A stretch of DNA of 64,000 bases from Arenicellales bacterium (lineage in GTDB: Bacteria > Pseudomonadota > Gammaproteobacteria > Arenicellales > JAJDZL01): positions 1,426,001 to 1,490,000 of the forward strand of contig OY282380.1 of NCBI GenBank assembly GCA_958295885.1. The letters are read 5' to 3'. Under the pieces are notes generated by a model. It was given only the letters and a program-made list of their open reading frames with translations, did not search any database and was not told the origin of the DNA. Each line of letters opens with the position of its first letter. Position 1 is the first letter of the stretch. Below, piece after piece: positions 1-10,317 of this stretch. A program made the position numbers and the translations under genes.

Positions 1-87
1 GTAGAATATTTTCGATCCGGTTATCCCGAAGTCATAAAAGATAGTCTGTGGAATATCACTCATTTTTCCTTAGGCCTAATGTACTGA
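1..87 (+). CDS. Possible C-terminal end of a gene entering from the left
   Basis: Frame 1 is open from the first base to a TGA at 85-87 and would encode 28 residues ending in SLGLMY. It cannot be assigned to a family because almost all of the gene lies outside the window. Nothing besides the open frame supports it, so it may be chance. Confidence 0.2.
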   Translation, partial: VEYFRSGYPEVIKDSLWNITHFSLGLMY

Positions 88-136
88 GGCGTTGGACGGC
101 AGCTAAGTTTGAGTCTAAAAATCGCGCTTCGTTCGA

Positions 137-853
137 CTACCGAAATCGGACGGCATCCTGGCTCGCATAAGCTGCAACCATACGGTCAGCTGAACATGCC
201 GCATGCAGCGCATCCACCAAATCCGAAACCTGATCATAGGGAATTGTACATGTCATTTCGCTGTTCGAAAAACCCGTTCGCACTCGGCTCAGCATGCAGC
301 CGACGCTGATCGCCGCTTCTTTGTGTTCCAATGCAATTGGCACAATATGACACTGCGGCTTGCCTTCAAACCGAATTGTCGGAAGCGCTGAATGCAGTTG
401 CATCGCCTGCTTTGCATTCAGACGAAGCAGCACAATATCGGGATCGGCCGCGGCTTCAGCCAATGGTCCGTAAACGATTGCAGACGGTTTTTTCTGAACA
501 GTCGGAATGTGCGGGAACATTTCTGGATCAACCCATTTGGCCTCACACACCGCTGCGACGTCCGCTTTCGATGCCGCTTCGTTCAGACTGATCAGGCCAT
601 GCGTCAAACTTCCAACGCTGCAGTTCGCATGGTCTGCCGGGACCGTAACGAAATTTTGTGTACAGGCTTTGCCCCAAAACACACAGCCCGCGGCCACGGC
701 GCCCGTACGTCCGTCTTCAGTCGGTTCCGGGTAAACTCCATCATAATTTGAAAGTCCTTCGGGAACATGATCACAAAATGTGATTGCGACAGGTGAATGG
801 GACAGTCCCAACAACTCACGAATTTGATTGGCTTGTATCTGGTAATCATTCAT
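137..853 (-). CDS. DUF169 family protein
   Basis: A 238-residue protein of the uncharacterised DUF169 (COG2043) family. Recognisable features are the PVAITF segment near residue 21, a conserved GCVFWGKA cysteine segment near 56, an HANCSVG motif near 75, and a late GCMLSR cysteine. The pattern of conserved Cys and His suggests metal or cofactor binding, but no reaction is established for the family. The ATG at 853 has a clear GGAGG about nine bases upstream. There is no signal peptide or membrane segment. It is a single gene, with the large HTH protein beginning its own unit upstream on the same strand. Family assignment is fairly secure; function is unknown. Confidence 0.8.
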   Translation of the reverse strand: MNDYQIQANQIRELLGLSHSPVAITFCDHVPEGLSNYDGVYPEPTEDGRTGAVAAGCVFWGKACTQNFVTVPADHANCSVGSLTHGLISLNEAASKADVAAVCEAKWVDPEMFPHIPTVQKKPSAIVYGPLAEAAADPDIVLLRLNAKQAMQLHSALPTIRFEGKPQCHIVPIALEHKEAAISVGCMLSRVRTGFSNSEMTCTIPYDQVSDLVDALHAACSADRMVAAYASQDAVRFR

Positions 854-1029
854 ATAAATTATCCTCCATGCTTGCAGAAATCAGATTCAACAAACTGACT
901 GTCGTTGATGTTCGCAGTCGAAAAGACTGTTCTTCTTATGGAGATGAAGTCAGCTGAATTGAAACTTTCATATAGTATATGTTGATTTGAAGCCAATCGA
1001 CTGTCTGCGCAAACTGGATGCAGGCGCCT

Positions 1030-3357
1030 CTACGATGGTGTGTGAGGTTTGGTGCCACTGTCAGTCTGTCCGCGTTCAGAGCCTGCGGCCGACTGCTCTT
1101 TTCTGGGCAAAGGAAGCTGCGGCTGTTCGAATTCAATTGCAAGTTCGCGGGCAGCCTCCAGCAATGCTTTCTCCTTGCGCCGATGCAGCAAGTATCGAAG
1201 TTCAGACAGAGACTGCTGATGGGTTCTATAGGGTATTGCGAAACAGTAGGCCAGTTCAGCTACAGCCTCATCATCGTCCTTTACGTGCTCACATCTGATC
1301 ATCAGCGCTGCCCGAATCAAATCAGAATCAGCTTTTTCCAACGCACTCTTCTGCAAAATTTCATACTTCAGCCTGCCATCCATCGCAATCACGAAAATAT
1401 AGTCGCCGACCTGAGCCTCGTATGCTAATGCCACTTTACGCAGCGACCCAACTGTTGCCCCCACCAAAGAGTGCTGCGACCAGCTGAGCGTGAGAGGACC
1501 TAAATCCGTACTGACCTGAATGCTCCTGCCGCGCCTGCAGCCCAAATTAACAGCAAATGCGTCCGGAAATGGGCGTCCACTGCCGCGCAGGAGATTCCTG
1601 TCTACCTGAACCCGCCATACCCATCTGCCACTTCTAGTGCAAAAGCAGTCGACTTCATCGTTCATACTAAACTTCTTCCGCGAAAATTCCTGTTGCTTGC
1701 GAAACTTAACGATGCCAACGGCATCCGTTGCAAATCGACTTGAATTCAGATAGGCGATGACCGACTGCTGTTTCACTCCAAAATTTGAGGAGATTTCATT
1801 CACAATCTCGTGAAAAGGCGCCTGCCCAGAATTTTTCTCCAGCATTGAATCGATTTTGTCAACGATGCTCGTATACTGCTCATATCCGGGAGTATGCGCC
1901 AACACAAAATCATTCTGTTTGTTGATTCTCCAAAATCTTGGATCTTCCATCAAGCGATGTGTGACGCTCTTTGCACTGTCAGATCCAATGAACGCAAGCA
2001 GCTCCTCAACGGAAAAAACTCGATTGTCATAGTTCATGATCGCGTATGCTTTGTCCATCAAGGATCCGCCGAATGGTATCACACCGTCTTCAACTGGCAG
2101 AAATTCTCCAAGCAGTTCAAGGAGCTGTTTCTTATGTTCCAGCCGAACACGATTGCGAACAAGTGCATTGTTCACGGCTTGATTGGAGATAAATCCATCG
2201 CTTCGTCTGTTTTCATTCAGCAATTCTTCAATGGACGAAAAAATACTCGAATCAGTCACCAGCCAATTTTTCAACTGCTTGTAAGGTCCTGCAAATCGAA
2301 GCAGCAGTTCCTGCGCAAAGAGAATTTTTCTTTTTTCGAGATGAGCAAAATCTTTCAATACAAAATCGAAGTTTCTCTGCAGTGCAGGCCCGTTTAATGG
2401 AACCGCGCTGCCCAAGCGGTTGCGCAGCAGCGCTGCTCTTTGATTCAGGGGAGAATGGGGCTCTTCGATGATTTCTCGAACGCGCAACAGCGCTTTGGAC
2501 TGAATTTGTCGCGTCCTTTCCTGCGACAGATCAAGTCGCTTTCCAATTTCACTAAGAGTTTTTCTTACTTTGACTGGAAGCCCGCGCGCCATGAGGATCT
2601 CAAACCACCGATCATCCAAGTCATCAACAAATTTGGAAATCATGCCAGGTGCGGTATATTGCTCAAGCTCTTTTCCCCCGACCAAGGCATTATTCAATTT
2701 TCTGATCGTGTTCCACTGTCGCTGCAGTTCACGCGGCCAGATAGTCGATGCGGGCGGCAGCACGCATCCCAGAGTTTCAAACTGCTGTTTTCCATAGCCC
2801 CACGCCGCCAAAGACTGAATGACGTATTCAATCTCTGCGAACGCAATTTCATAGGTAGGGGTATCATCAGCAACGTCGGCATCGGGCTGAACTGTCAGCA
2901 TTATTTCTTCGATCTGTACTTTGCCAGCCTGCTCGAGCAGGCACGCAATTTCGACAGCTTGACGTATGCCACAGCCTGGAACAGTCATCAGCTCTGAGAA
3001 ACGTACGATATCCGCCCCTAACATGTCTGCGTGGTTTCGCAAAATTCTGCAGGTTATTCGGGACAGCGGTAATTCCTGCAGCAGTTCAACTATGCTTGGA
3101 CTGGACCGCAGCGCCACCTTTTTCACGGCACTTTTGTGATTCTTGATGAACTTTACAATCTGAGACAGATGCCTGCGGGCCAGAGTATCTCGGCTGTCCC
3201 AAACCTCACCGTTCAGATAAGCGAGATGAACGTGAATACCCAGTTCAACACTGAGCTCCGGCACTTCGATATTGCCGATATTTCGAATAAATTCTTTTGG
3301 AACGAGCGGAGTAGGAGCTCGTCCCCACACTTTAATCTGATCTTTGTACTTGCTCAT
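1030..3357 (-). CDS. Large multi-HTH protein with RNAP alpha-CTD-like and sigma-region-4-like segments
   Basis: A 775-residue soluble protein built mostly of nucleic-acid-binding helical modules. Residues about 92-142 (ITCRILRNHADMLGADI to ACLLEQ) resemble the helix-hairpin-helix C-terminal domain of the RNA polymerase alpha subunit. Residues about 265-297 (LSEIGKRLDLSQERTRQIQ) are a textbook sigma-70 region 4 helix-turn-helix. Two further winged-HTH-like stretches appear near 447-490 and 500-565, the latter two each containing a short 'F/RF' wing-like segment. The last ~200 residues (W/V-rich, then helical) match nothing I know. Similar proteins occur in mobile and defence islands, but none that I can name has a proven function. 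It stands alone upstream of the DUF169 gene and near several decayed defence genes. The start at 3357 is the only plausible ATG; its ribosome-binding site is weak. Confidence 0.75.
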   Translation of the reverse strand: MSKYKDQIKVWGRAPTPLVPKEFIRNIGNIEVPELSVELGIHVHLAYLNGEVWDSRDTLARRHLSQIVKFIKNHKSAVKKVALRSSPSIVELLQELPLSRITCRILRNHADMLGADIVRFSELMTVPGCGIRQAVEIACLLEQAGKVQIEEIMLTVQPDADVADDTPTYEIAFAEIEYVIQSLAAWGYGKQQFETLGCVLPPASTIWPRELQRQWNTIRKLNNALVGGKELEQYTAPGMISKFVDDLDDRWFEILMARGLPVKVRKTLSEIGKRLDLSQERTRQIQSKALLRVREIIEEPHSPLNQRAALLRNRLGSAVPLNGPALQRNFDFVLKDFAHLEKRKILFAQELLLRFAGPYKQLKNWLVTDSSIFSSIEELLNENRRSDGFISNQAVNNALVRNRVRLEHKKQLLELLGEFLPVEDGVIPFGGSLMDKAYAIMNYDNRVFSVEELLAFIGSDSAKSVTHRLMEDPRFWRINKQNDFVLAHTPGYEQYTSIVDKIDSMLEKNSGQAPFHEIVNEISSNFGVKQQSVIAYLNSSRFATDAVGIVKFRKQQEFSRKKFSMNDEVDCFCTRSGRWVWRVQVDRNLLRGSGRPFPDAFAVNLGCRRGRSIQVSTDLGPLTLSWSQHSLVGATVGSLRKVALAYEAQVGDYIFVIAMDGRLKYEILQKSALEKADSDLIRAALMIRCEHVKDDDEAVAELAYCFAIPYRTHQQSLSELRYLLHRRKEKALLEAARELAIEFEQPQLPLPRKEQSAAGSERGQTDSGTKPHTPS

Positions 3358-4245
3358 TCTTTCGATTTCGCGAAATGGCTGGTCGAACCCATTCGAACTG
3401 TTTATCAGCTGTCAGAGCAAGGATGATCGTGCTTCATGCTGACAATTGAATATTCACGATCGATGCATTTAATAGCATGAAGACGTTATTTTCTAAGATT
3501 TTAACAACTTTTAATCGATTTTAGCCGCCTTGTGAGTTTGGTGGCTTTGCTGTCGAATTCCAAAAAATTCGCATCGTTAGTTGGCTGTCTGTAGTAAATT
3601 TCAGATCAGAGACTTCGCATCGGGCTGCTGCATGTCGAATCGCCGCAAAAGTGCGGGTTGCAAACATCCCGACCTGAGACTAGCGTAAACGCCTTGTAAA
3701 GAAAAATCTAACTGAACGGTGAATCTGTCAAGGGGAAACAATTGTGAATGGACCAAATATGCACGGCTGGCAGCATTTGCGGCAGCAGGATTCAAAAATT
3801 TTGGAACAGGCGACCAATCATCAGTGGTATCACCATCAAATTTCTTCACTCCAGCCGATTTCAGACGCTTAGCCGGCATCACCCATTCCCAAAGTCCATT
3901 TATAAAATTACGAAAGTTGTAGGTTTCGTTTCTGCATCTGTCAATTGCCAAAATCGATAGTAGTCAACAGCGGCAAAATTACAGTTTCGCTGAAGTACGG
4001 AAAACATCAATAAATTAAAAAATCAGCAACCTCCATCGCCGAAAAGCTGTAGATGCATTACGCCAATACACAGAATCGAGAAATGTTCCTACCTGACCTT
4101 ACCCGCTGAATGATTGCGCACAGGTGGCTTCTGCATATGCAATTGGTTGAATTCCGCGCTTCAGCGATGGTAAATACATCTCAAATCTTAAGGCTGTTCA
4201 TCTTCATTTTATCCATCCAGGAGCCTTCATCAACACTAATTCAGA
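3358..4245. other. Gene-poor stretch, 888 bp
   Basis: Lies between the multi-HTH gene and the reductase gene. A 116-codon open frame on the minus strand (3601-3951) exists but resembles no family and has no convincing ribosome-binding site. I see no RNA gene or transposon end. The 3430-3560 part is AT-rich and probably carries the promoter of the HTH gene. Confidence 0.5.
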
Positions 4246-5256
4246 TTAAATCTTTTCACCACGTATGTACATCCCTTCTTCCTGCACGACCTGATCCAAC
4301 AGCGAAATTAAAGCGTAAACGGCTTTGATGTTGTCAACCTTCGTCCCTGTGAGATCCGCTATTTCAATGACCGCGCCAATCAGTCCATCCAGCTCCAGAG
4401 CCTTTCCAACTTCAATATCCTGAAGCATGGAAGTCTTGTGTTTTCCGACCTGCTCTGCTCCATTAATTCGACGTTCATTGGACAAGCGTATCCCAATCCC
4501 CAATCGCAATGCTACTTCGCGGCACTCAGTCATCATTTTGTCAATCAAATCCCTGGTCAGTTGACACTTACAAATATCCACAAGCGTAGCATGAGTCAGT
4601 GCGCTGACTGGATTGAAGGTGAGATTGCCTAGCACTTTCAACCAAGTCTCTCCTCGTATGCTGTCGAGAACGAAAGACTTGAATCCGGATCGTTTCATCA
4701 AGTCTACCAACATGCGCGTACGCTCTTTCTCAACGCCATCAAGCTCACCGACCGGCATTCGCAGCCCTTCGATATGTCGAATGACACCGGGCTCGGAAAT
4801 CTCTGCCGCTGGATAAGAGATGGAACCGACGATCCTGTTGGGATCGATTGCCGTGGAAATCTTGCCGTCTGGATCGACCGACTCAATTACACGATTGTTA
4901 AATTCACCGCCGTGCAGCTGAAAATACCACCATAAAATTCCGTTTTGAATTGTCAGCAATATGGAATCGTCACCCAGTAAAGAATTGATGTCGTCAACAA
5001 TGGGAGCAATCTGATGTGCCTTTACACCGAGCACTACCAGGTCCTGTTCACCTACAGAACGAATATCACTCGTGGCTTTTACCCCTTTGGCAATCTCCAC
5101 AGTACCATCATTCATAATCAATTTGAGGCCATTGTTTGCGTGAATGGCTTCCAAATGAGGTCCACGCGCAATCAGGGTGACATCCTCTCCCGCATTGTGG
5201 AATTTCACCCCCAACATGCCACCCATGGATCCGGCTCCAACCACACAAATTTTCAT
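4246..5256 (-). CDS. Ketopantoate reductase family (ApbA/PanE-like) dehydrogenase
   Basis: A 336-residue NAD(P)-dependent reductase. The N-terminal Rossmann motif GAGSMGG is at residues 7-13. The substrate-domain signatures of the family are present: the lysine in LGVKAHQ near 77, the NGI..WWYF motif near 105-112, and the E..LKVLGN helix near 205. PanE reduces 2-dehydropantoate to pantoate for pantothenate and CoA synthesis; many paralogues with the same motifs act on other 2-keto acids, so the substrate is not certain. The gene is alone, with no other pantothenate genes nearby. The ATG at 5256 begins directly at the nucleotide-binding strand (MKICVVGAG), as is usual. Length fits the family. 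Confidence 0.85.
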   Translation of the reverse strand: MKICVVGAGSMGGMLGVKFHNAGEDVTLIARGPHLEAIHANNGLKLIMNDGTVEIAKGVKATSDIRSVGEQDLVVLGVKAHQIAPIVDDINSLLGDDSILLTIQNGILWWYFQLHGGEFNNRVIESVDPDGKISTAIDPNRIVGSISYPAAEISEPGVIRHIEGLRMPVGELDGVEKERTRMLVDLMKRSGFKSFVLDSIRGETWLKVLGNLTFNPVSALTHATLVDICKCQLTRDLIDKMMTECREVALRLGIGIRLSNERRINGAEQVGKHKTSMLQDIEVGKALELDGLIGAVIEIADLTGTKVDNIKAVYALISLLDQVVQEEGMYIRGEKI

Positions 5257-5479
5257 ACTCTTCTCCGCTATTTAATATTTAATAATGCTTCTAAGGCAGG
5301 CATACAGCAAAAAATGTTTCACTTTACCGGGCTATAGTTTGGCAGACTGCATGATTCTGAATGAATTCAGCGCTCAAAGTCCCAACTAATATATTTTTAA
5401 TGCCTATAGGTACGAACTGAACAATTTTGCTCTCCGTATAATAATACAGAATCCCACATACTTCCGATTATCAATTCGT

Positions 5480-7773
5480 TGTGGCAAAGCATCACTTGAG
5501 TCGCAATGCGCTTCAGTTGATGACTGGCTTCAACTCGCAAAACAAGCGTTGGATGAACCTTCAGATCATCCATATGCGGAATACTTGGCAGTTGAAGCCG
5601 AAAAAGAGTGTATGGAGCCGAGCGAATATGTTCAGTCGGCCAACTTTCATGCTCAAATTCTAGGTGATTTGAGCAATTCTGCAGAACTGCTTGAAAAAGC
5701 AGAAGACGCTTGATTTACTGCGATGGAATTTGCGGAAGTGGGCAATGCTTGTGCCCCACTTTTAAGCGATAACGAGAAAGCGAGCTCCCTGATTCGAGAT
5801 GCAGTTGAAGAATCATCCGGCGGCGACCTGATCACTCTAGCCGGCTATGCTGCCAACGCTGGAGATGGCAAACTTGCTGCATCTCTCATTTCACAAATCA
5901 TCGCGAAATTCAATCGATTTGCACAATTTCAAGAATTGGCTGAACGACTGACCGCCGCAGGCAGCGCCGCGGCCGCAAATTTCGCCTTCCGCAGTGCAGA
6001 AGGATATCTTGAATCCGTGTAGGATTCTGTCGAATTCGCCAAAAGCATGCTTTCACTCTTCGATGACCTGAAAGAAGCAGAGAAGATCTTAGATGATGCA
6101 GAAATTGACTGTCAGTTCCCATCCGATTTCGTCGAACTTGCGACTGGGGTTCGAGAAATTCTGAACGACGAGGAAAAAGTCGATGAACTTCTGGATGAAG
6201 CAGCAGCTAGCGCTATGGAAGGGGAAGAATTTCTTGATGTGGCAACGCCTGCTGGAATCTCAAACAGGACGGAGATTCAGCGCGGGAAAATTTCGAACAG
6301 GCGTTACCGGAACTGAATGATCGGAACATTCTGCTGCAGGTGCCCTCTGCTCTCGCAACCCAAATCGAGTCGCCCGCCCTCGCACGGCAGTACTACAAAA
6401 AGACATGTGAAAAAATCACAATCCCAAATGATCTGACCAAATTAGCAGTCCAAACTTAAACAAATTTAGGAGGTCGCGAATTTACTCAGAATCTGTTTGA
6501 GCAGGCTGAGAACAGACTGATCAATGCAAGGGATTTGGTTTCACTTGCAGAAGCAAAGAAAAACACAATTGGAGGTCAAAACCTAGTTCGTCAGACTTAC
6601 CAATAAGCAGTGGTTTTGACTGATTACTTTTCCGGTCTTCAGCTGCTTTAAGAAAACTTAAGAATCACTGCGGACGATCTGGATCTTGCAGCTGAATAGA
6701 TCGGCAAAATGAAGCAGCTGTCAGAAACGACAGCTGAGCTGATTGAGACCTGTCGGGCAGCACACGACATGTAAGACGATCAGGAATTTATTGACAGCCT
6801 TCTGAAGGCAGCAGATGAATCTGCATCCAATCCAAGCGACCTTGAATCAGTATTGAGCACGGTTGCTGAATTTCGTCCAGACACATTGGATTGGCAGCGC
6901 CGACTTCGGGACGAACTGGAACGAAAACGTGCAATTCAAGCCAAGTACGCCGAGATAGAGCGACTTGAGAAACAAGTGTCAACTGCGATTGACACGATAC
7001 GTTTCGGGCATCGTGCTGTGGCTGAACTGGACGACAGTTCCTACGCACCAACTTTATTTGAGCGCGCGAAAGTACAGTTAGAGTCAATTCACTACGATGT
7101 TTCCTAGTGGCTGTTCCTGAATGGGCATGCGGCGGCTGACTTGTGCGACCACGGTCTGATTCGAAAACTGGTGACAACCGCATCATCGTCATGCACTCAT
7201 TTTTCCATCGCCTATCAGCTCGCCAGATCGGTAGTGCAGATTCTGGAACCTCCAGACAATGCCGAACTCGCGAGATTGGTCATCCATCAATGGAATCAAA
7301 AAGTGTCCGGTCCCAGCGATCAAATCAGGCAGCTTCGTTCGGTTCTTGAATTTTTTCCGACTGCGACTGAATCATCCAAGCCTTGAGCGATTGTGAGCTC
7401 GCTCAGTTCGATTTTCTGCTACTTGCTGAATTGACCATATCGCCGATGAAGGTACTGACCGCGAACGTTCGAAGTCTCTCTATTTTGATACCGTTGAAAA
7501 ATGTGACAGCACCACAAACTTATCGCAATTGATGCAGTCATGAAAGCCAACGGCGTTGATGAATCCTTATGCAAGAAACTGTACTTGGAATGCAAAGACA
7601 GGTTTGAGAATCCCTTAGAACGGCTTCAATGGGTGGACGGCATACTGATTCATTTCGGCGATCATGGCTAGGCCGGACAAGAATATAAAGAACTGCAATA
7701 CAACGTTTCGGAAGAGACGAAGCGGACTGTAATTTTCACGAGCCGAAAGTATCGACTCGAAAAACGGGTTTAA
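5480..7773 (+). pseudogene. Decayed long helical-repeat (TPR-like) protein gene
   Basis: One coding sequence, about 760 codons, can be followed through many lesions. It runs in frame 2 to about 6300 and in frame 1 afterwards, with in-frame stops of all three kinds (for example TGA 5711, TAG 6020, TAA 6457, TAA 7771 as the final stop). The conceptual product is a solenoid of ~35-residue helical repeats; units end in segments such as LGDLSNSAELLEKAED, LSDNEKASSLIRDA, FDDLKEAEKILDDAE and LNDEEKVDELLDEA. The last part (YKELQYNVSEETKRTV) is a non-repeat tail. The exact start cannot be fixed. Acidic, Ala/Glu-rich composition suggests a soluble scaffold. Codon-level conservation between stops indicates recent inactivation. 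Confidence 0.8.
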
Positions 7774-7790
7774 CTCAGTCAAGAAACCTG

Positions 7791-8706
7791 ATGTCTGTTG
7801 AGGGATTGGCTTCAGCGGTTTTAGTGCACAGGTCAGGCAAAACCGACCACATTTTGACGATTATGGCAGTTACTTATCGCCAGTCTTGGTATAGAGAATA
7901 TCAAATCAATCTAGGTGAAGCTAAAGTTGAAATTGTTGGCAGGTTTGAAGTCGAAGATGGCACAGAGTGTATTGTCAACGACATGAAAGAGAAACTGAAC
8001 TTTGAGAATTACCGTAGTCAATAATCAGTGGGAACCATTTTTCAAAGATTTGGTTGATCAAATTGAAAGAGTTGGAATTTTAGTTATGCAAAACAGCGTG
8101 GTTGGCAGCAATGTCCATCGAAAACTGAATGTTCAGGAATTTCACGGATTTGGAATTGTGGACGACTACGCACCCACAATTTTCATCAACAAGGCAGATG
8201 TTCACGGCGCACAATTATTTACATTGTTGCATGAAGCGGCACACATTTGGCTGAGTAAATCTGGAATTTCCGATGGAAAACAAAATTCACAAAACAAAAT
8301 TGAAAGGAAGTGTAATGAAATTGCAGCAGAATTTCTTGTTCCGAAAGATCAATTTCTAGATCATTGGCGAAAATACACTGAAAACTGGGAACGAAATCTC
8401 CGTCCATTATCCAAATGGTTTCACGTTAGCCAGTGGGTAATTGCTAGACGGGCAAGTGAATTTAACTTGATCTCATCCGATCAATATTGGTCTTTTGTGA
8501 AAAAGCTTATGGATGAAAAGAGGCGATATTCGAGTAAAGGTGGGCCAAATCCCCATGTTATGCGGACACAAAGAGTCAGCAGACGAGTTGCACGAGCGGT
8601 AGTCAGTGAAGCGCTGTGTGGGAAATTGTTACTACGCGATGCTTGGCGTTTAATCGAGATTAAGCCAAATCAACTACATTCCTACGCTGAATCGCTCCAA
8701 TTGTAG
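7791..8706 (+). pseudogene. XRE-ImmA/IrrE family regulator-protease, 5'-truncated and frameshifted
   Basis: Two overlapping frames encode consecutive parts of one protein. 7791-8024 gives the linker typical of HTH-ImmA fusions (RQSWYREYQINLGE). After a frameshift near 8015-8030, the rest (234 codons to TAG 8706) carries the ImmA peptidase domain with the zinc motif HEAAH and the EFxGFxxVDDYAP-type strand (EFHGFGIVDDY). The N-terminal XRE helix-turn-helix of ~90 residues is missing. ImmA/IrrE proteases usually degrade a repressor or act as the antitoxin side of a pair. The next gene is a DUF4411 relic, the usual partner, so this is a dead toxin-antitoxin-like module. Confidence 0.8.
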
Positions 8707-8723
8707 GAGATTTAGTAGGCTCA

Positions 8724-8970
8724 ATGTCTATGTTCTTGTTGGATGCCAATTTCATCAGCCAAGCAAACTACCAGCTATATCCGCCAGCTGTTTTTCCTGG
8801 ATTTTGGAATTGGCTGCAAATAGAAAATAGATCAAAACGAATTTTTAGAATTATCTCGGTATACGAGGAGTTAACGGATATGAGATACGCCTTCAAAATT
8901 TGGAACGATGATGTTGTAAATGGCTTTTTTTAATGACGAAAAAGGCCAAGTACAGCAATTCCATGCTTAG
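8724..8970 (+). pseudogene. DUF4411 (PIN-like) protein, truncated and frameshifted
   Basis: The start MFLLDANFISQANYQLY and the PGFWNWL segment are characteristic of DUF4411, a PIN-like nuclease fold with an early catalytic Asp (LLDAN). The frame breaks at a run of seven T (8926-8932). Reading past it gives FFNDEKGQVQQFHA and then TAG at 8968, so roughly 70 of the usual 150-170 residues remain and the later acidic residues are gone. It sits 17 bp after the ImmA relic, the standard order for this pair. Confidence 0.7.
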
Positions 8971-9280
8971 ACTTTGCTGCTTAAAGCCGCAAGAAGTAGA
9001 GACGAAATTTGTAGTTCCGACTGGCAAAATAAGTGAACTGACCGGTGCCGATGACGGTGCAGTAGCCGTTTTGGTTTGGTGGTCGGAGCAGTGCAATCGA
9101 CATGCTGCCAACGCACCCCGACGATGCTCGCGCCCAGAATTTCCTAGACTTGGTCGACAAGTGCTCGCATGTGTGTGCATCACGCTGGGTTTGGAGACCC
9201 TCACATTCCAGTCGTTCAGTAGGTCCGTCGCGATCCAAGCAATTTACGGGACGTAAGGTTTGCTTTCAATTTTGGCAACA

Positions 9281-9604
9281 TTAATGAAGGCTCAGAATCG
9301 CCATCCACCGGTACGCGATAGGTTTCTCTCCAAATTTTCTCAGTAATCTGCGGCATTGATCTAGGGTCAACTCGTTATCGTATTTCTTTCCGAAAATACA
9401 GGGCGGTGAGGCTGCCATCAAGTGAATACAATCTGACGGCAGTTCAGCCACATATTCGCTGAAACGCACATGTAACCGATTCAATGTTTCTGCTGGGACT
9501 TTGTTCTCAATTGACCGGTCCGAATTAACTTGAGGAAGGTCTGCCGGAGAATTTTCGACAACAGAACTTGCTGGAATCGCGTCGAATTCGACTTTCTGTT
9601 CCAA
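9281..9604 (-). pseudogene. 5' remnant of a DNA N4/N6 methyltransferase gene
   Basis: The 107-residue frame contains the start of a beta-class DNA methyltransferase: ELPSDCIHLMAASPPC followed by FGKKYDNELTLDQ. The catalytic motif would normally be (D/S)PPY; here it reads SPPC. The match ends at LLRKFGE and the remaining ~200 residues, including the SAM-binding FxGxG motif, are absent. This is a dead modification gene, consistent with the other lost defence functions just upstream. Confidence 0.6.
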
Positions 9605-9684
9605 ATGAGCTCAATTCAATACGGAACACGATGTCTTTCTATTTCCGCTTCGATTAAGGATAATATTCCACTGCAGCATTCGAC

Positions 9685-10317
9685 TCATTTTTTAAGTGCG
9701 ACCATAAGTCCATCGCGAAGCGTCAGCAATACGTTTAACACCCGCGGGTCTTTGGAAACATGCTCGTTGAACGCATGCAGCGCATGCGCATCATAAGTTT
9801 GCGGGTCAAGCACCTCGCTGCTCCAAAGCACATTGTCCGCCACGATCACTCCACCCGACCTGAGCAGAGGCATGACTGCTTCGTAGTAGTTCAGGTAGTT
9901 TTCTTTATCAGCATCGATGTACACCATGTCAAACGGCCCATCTAGCGACGGAATCATATCCAGAGCGTGACCGATGATAAGATTGATTTTCCCGCCATGT
10001 GAGCTGCAATCAAAAAAACCTTGTGCAATTGTCCCTATCTCAGCATCAATGTCCATCGTGACCAGCTGACCATCTTCGGGCAGCTCTTCAGCCAGAGTCA
10101 GCGCGGAATAACCGGTATAGGTTCCAATTTCGAGAATTTTTCTTGCTTTCGCGAATCTGGCCAGAAGTTTCAGTACCGAACCTTGAAACGCACCTGAAAT
10201 CATTCTCGACATATCCGAATTCTCTTCTGTCCAACGGTGAATCGCTTCAACCTGAGGTGAAGGTTTTTGAGAATGATCAGTCGCGTATTTTTCTACTTTG
10301 GGCTCTACAAAATTCAT
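9685..10317 (-). CDS. SAM-dependent O-methyltransferase (caffeoyl-CoA/catechol type)
   Basis: A complete 210-residue class I methyltransferase of the Methyltransf_3 family. The SAM-binding strand ILEIGTYTGYSAL is at about residues 85-97, the acidic motif VTMDIDAE follows, FDMVYIDADKENY (metal and substrate region) lies near 130-142, and GGVIVADNVLW near 153-163. Family members transfer a methyl group to catechol-like hydroxyls in the cytosol using a divalent metal. The physiological substrate cannot be told from sequence. It is transcribed away from the glutamate-synthase-like operon, with 325 bp between the two starts that probably hold both promoters. Confidence 0.88.
   Translation of the reverse strand: MNFVEPKVEKYATDHSQKPSPQVEAIHRWTEENSDMSRMISGAFQGSVLKLLARFAKARKILEIGTYTGYSALTLAEELPEDGQLVTMDIDAEIGTIAQGFFDCSSHGGKINLIIGHALDMIPSLDGPFDMVYIDADKENYLNYYEAVMPLLRSGGVIVADNVLWSSEVLDPQTYDAHALHAFNEHVSKDPRVLNVLLTLRDGLMVALKK

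Noticed and set aside
3601..3951. 116-codon minus-strand frame as a gene
   Set aside because: No recognisable domain, no ribosome-binding site, and isolated in gene-poor DNA.
5480..7773. Stop-codon reassignment or recoding to explain the internal stops
   Set aside because: All three stop codons occur inside, together with a change of frame, while neighbouring intact genes end at the same codons. Decay is simpler.
8933..9256. Plus-strand frame as the C-terminal half of DUF4411
   Set aside because: No match to the expected end of the family, and its sequence looks random.
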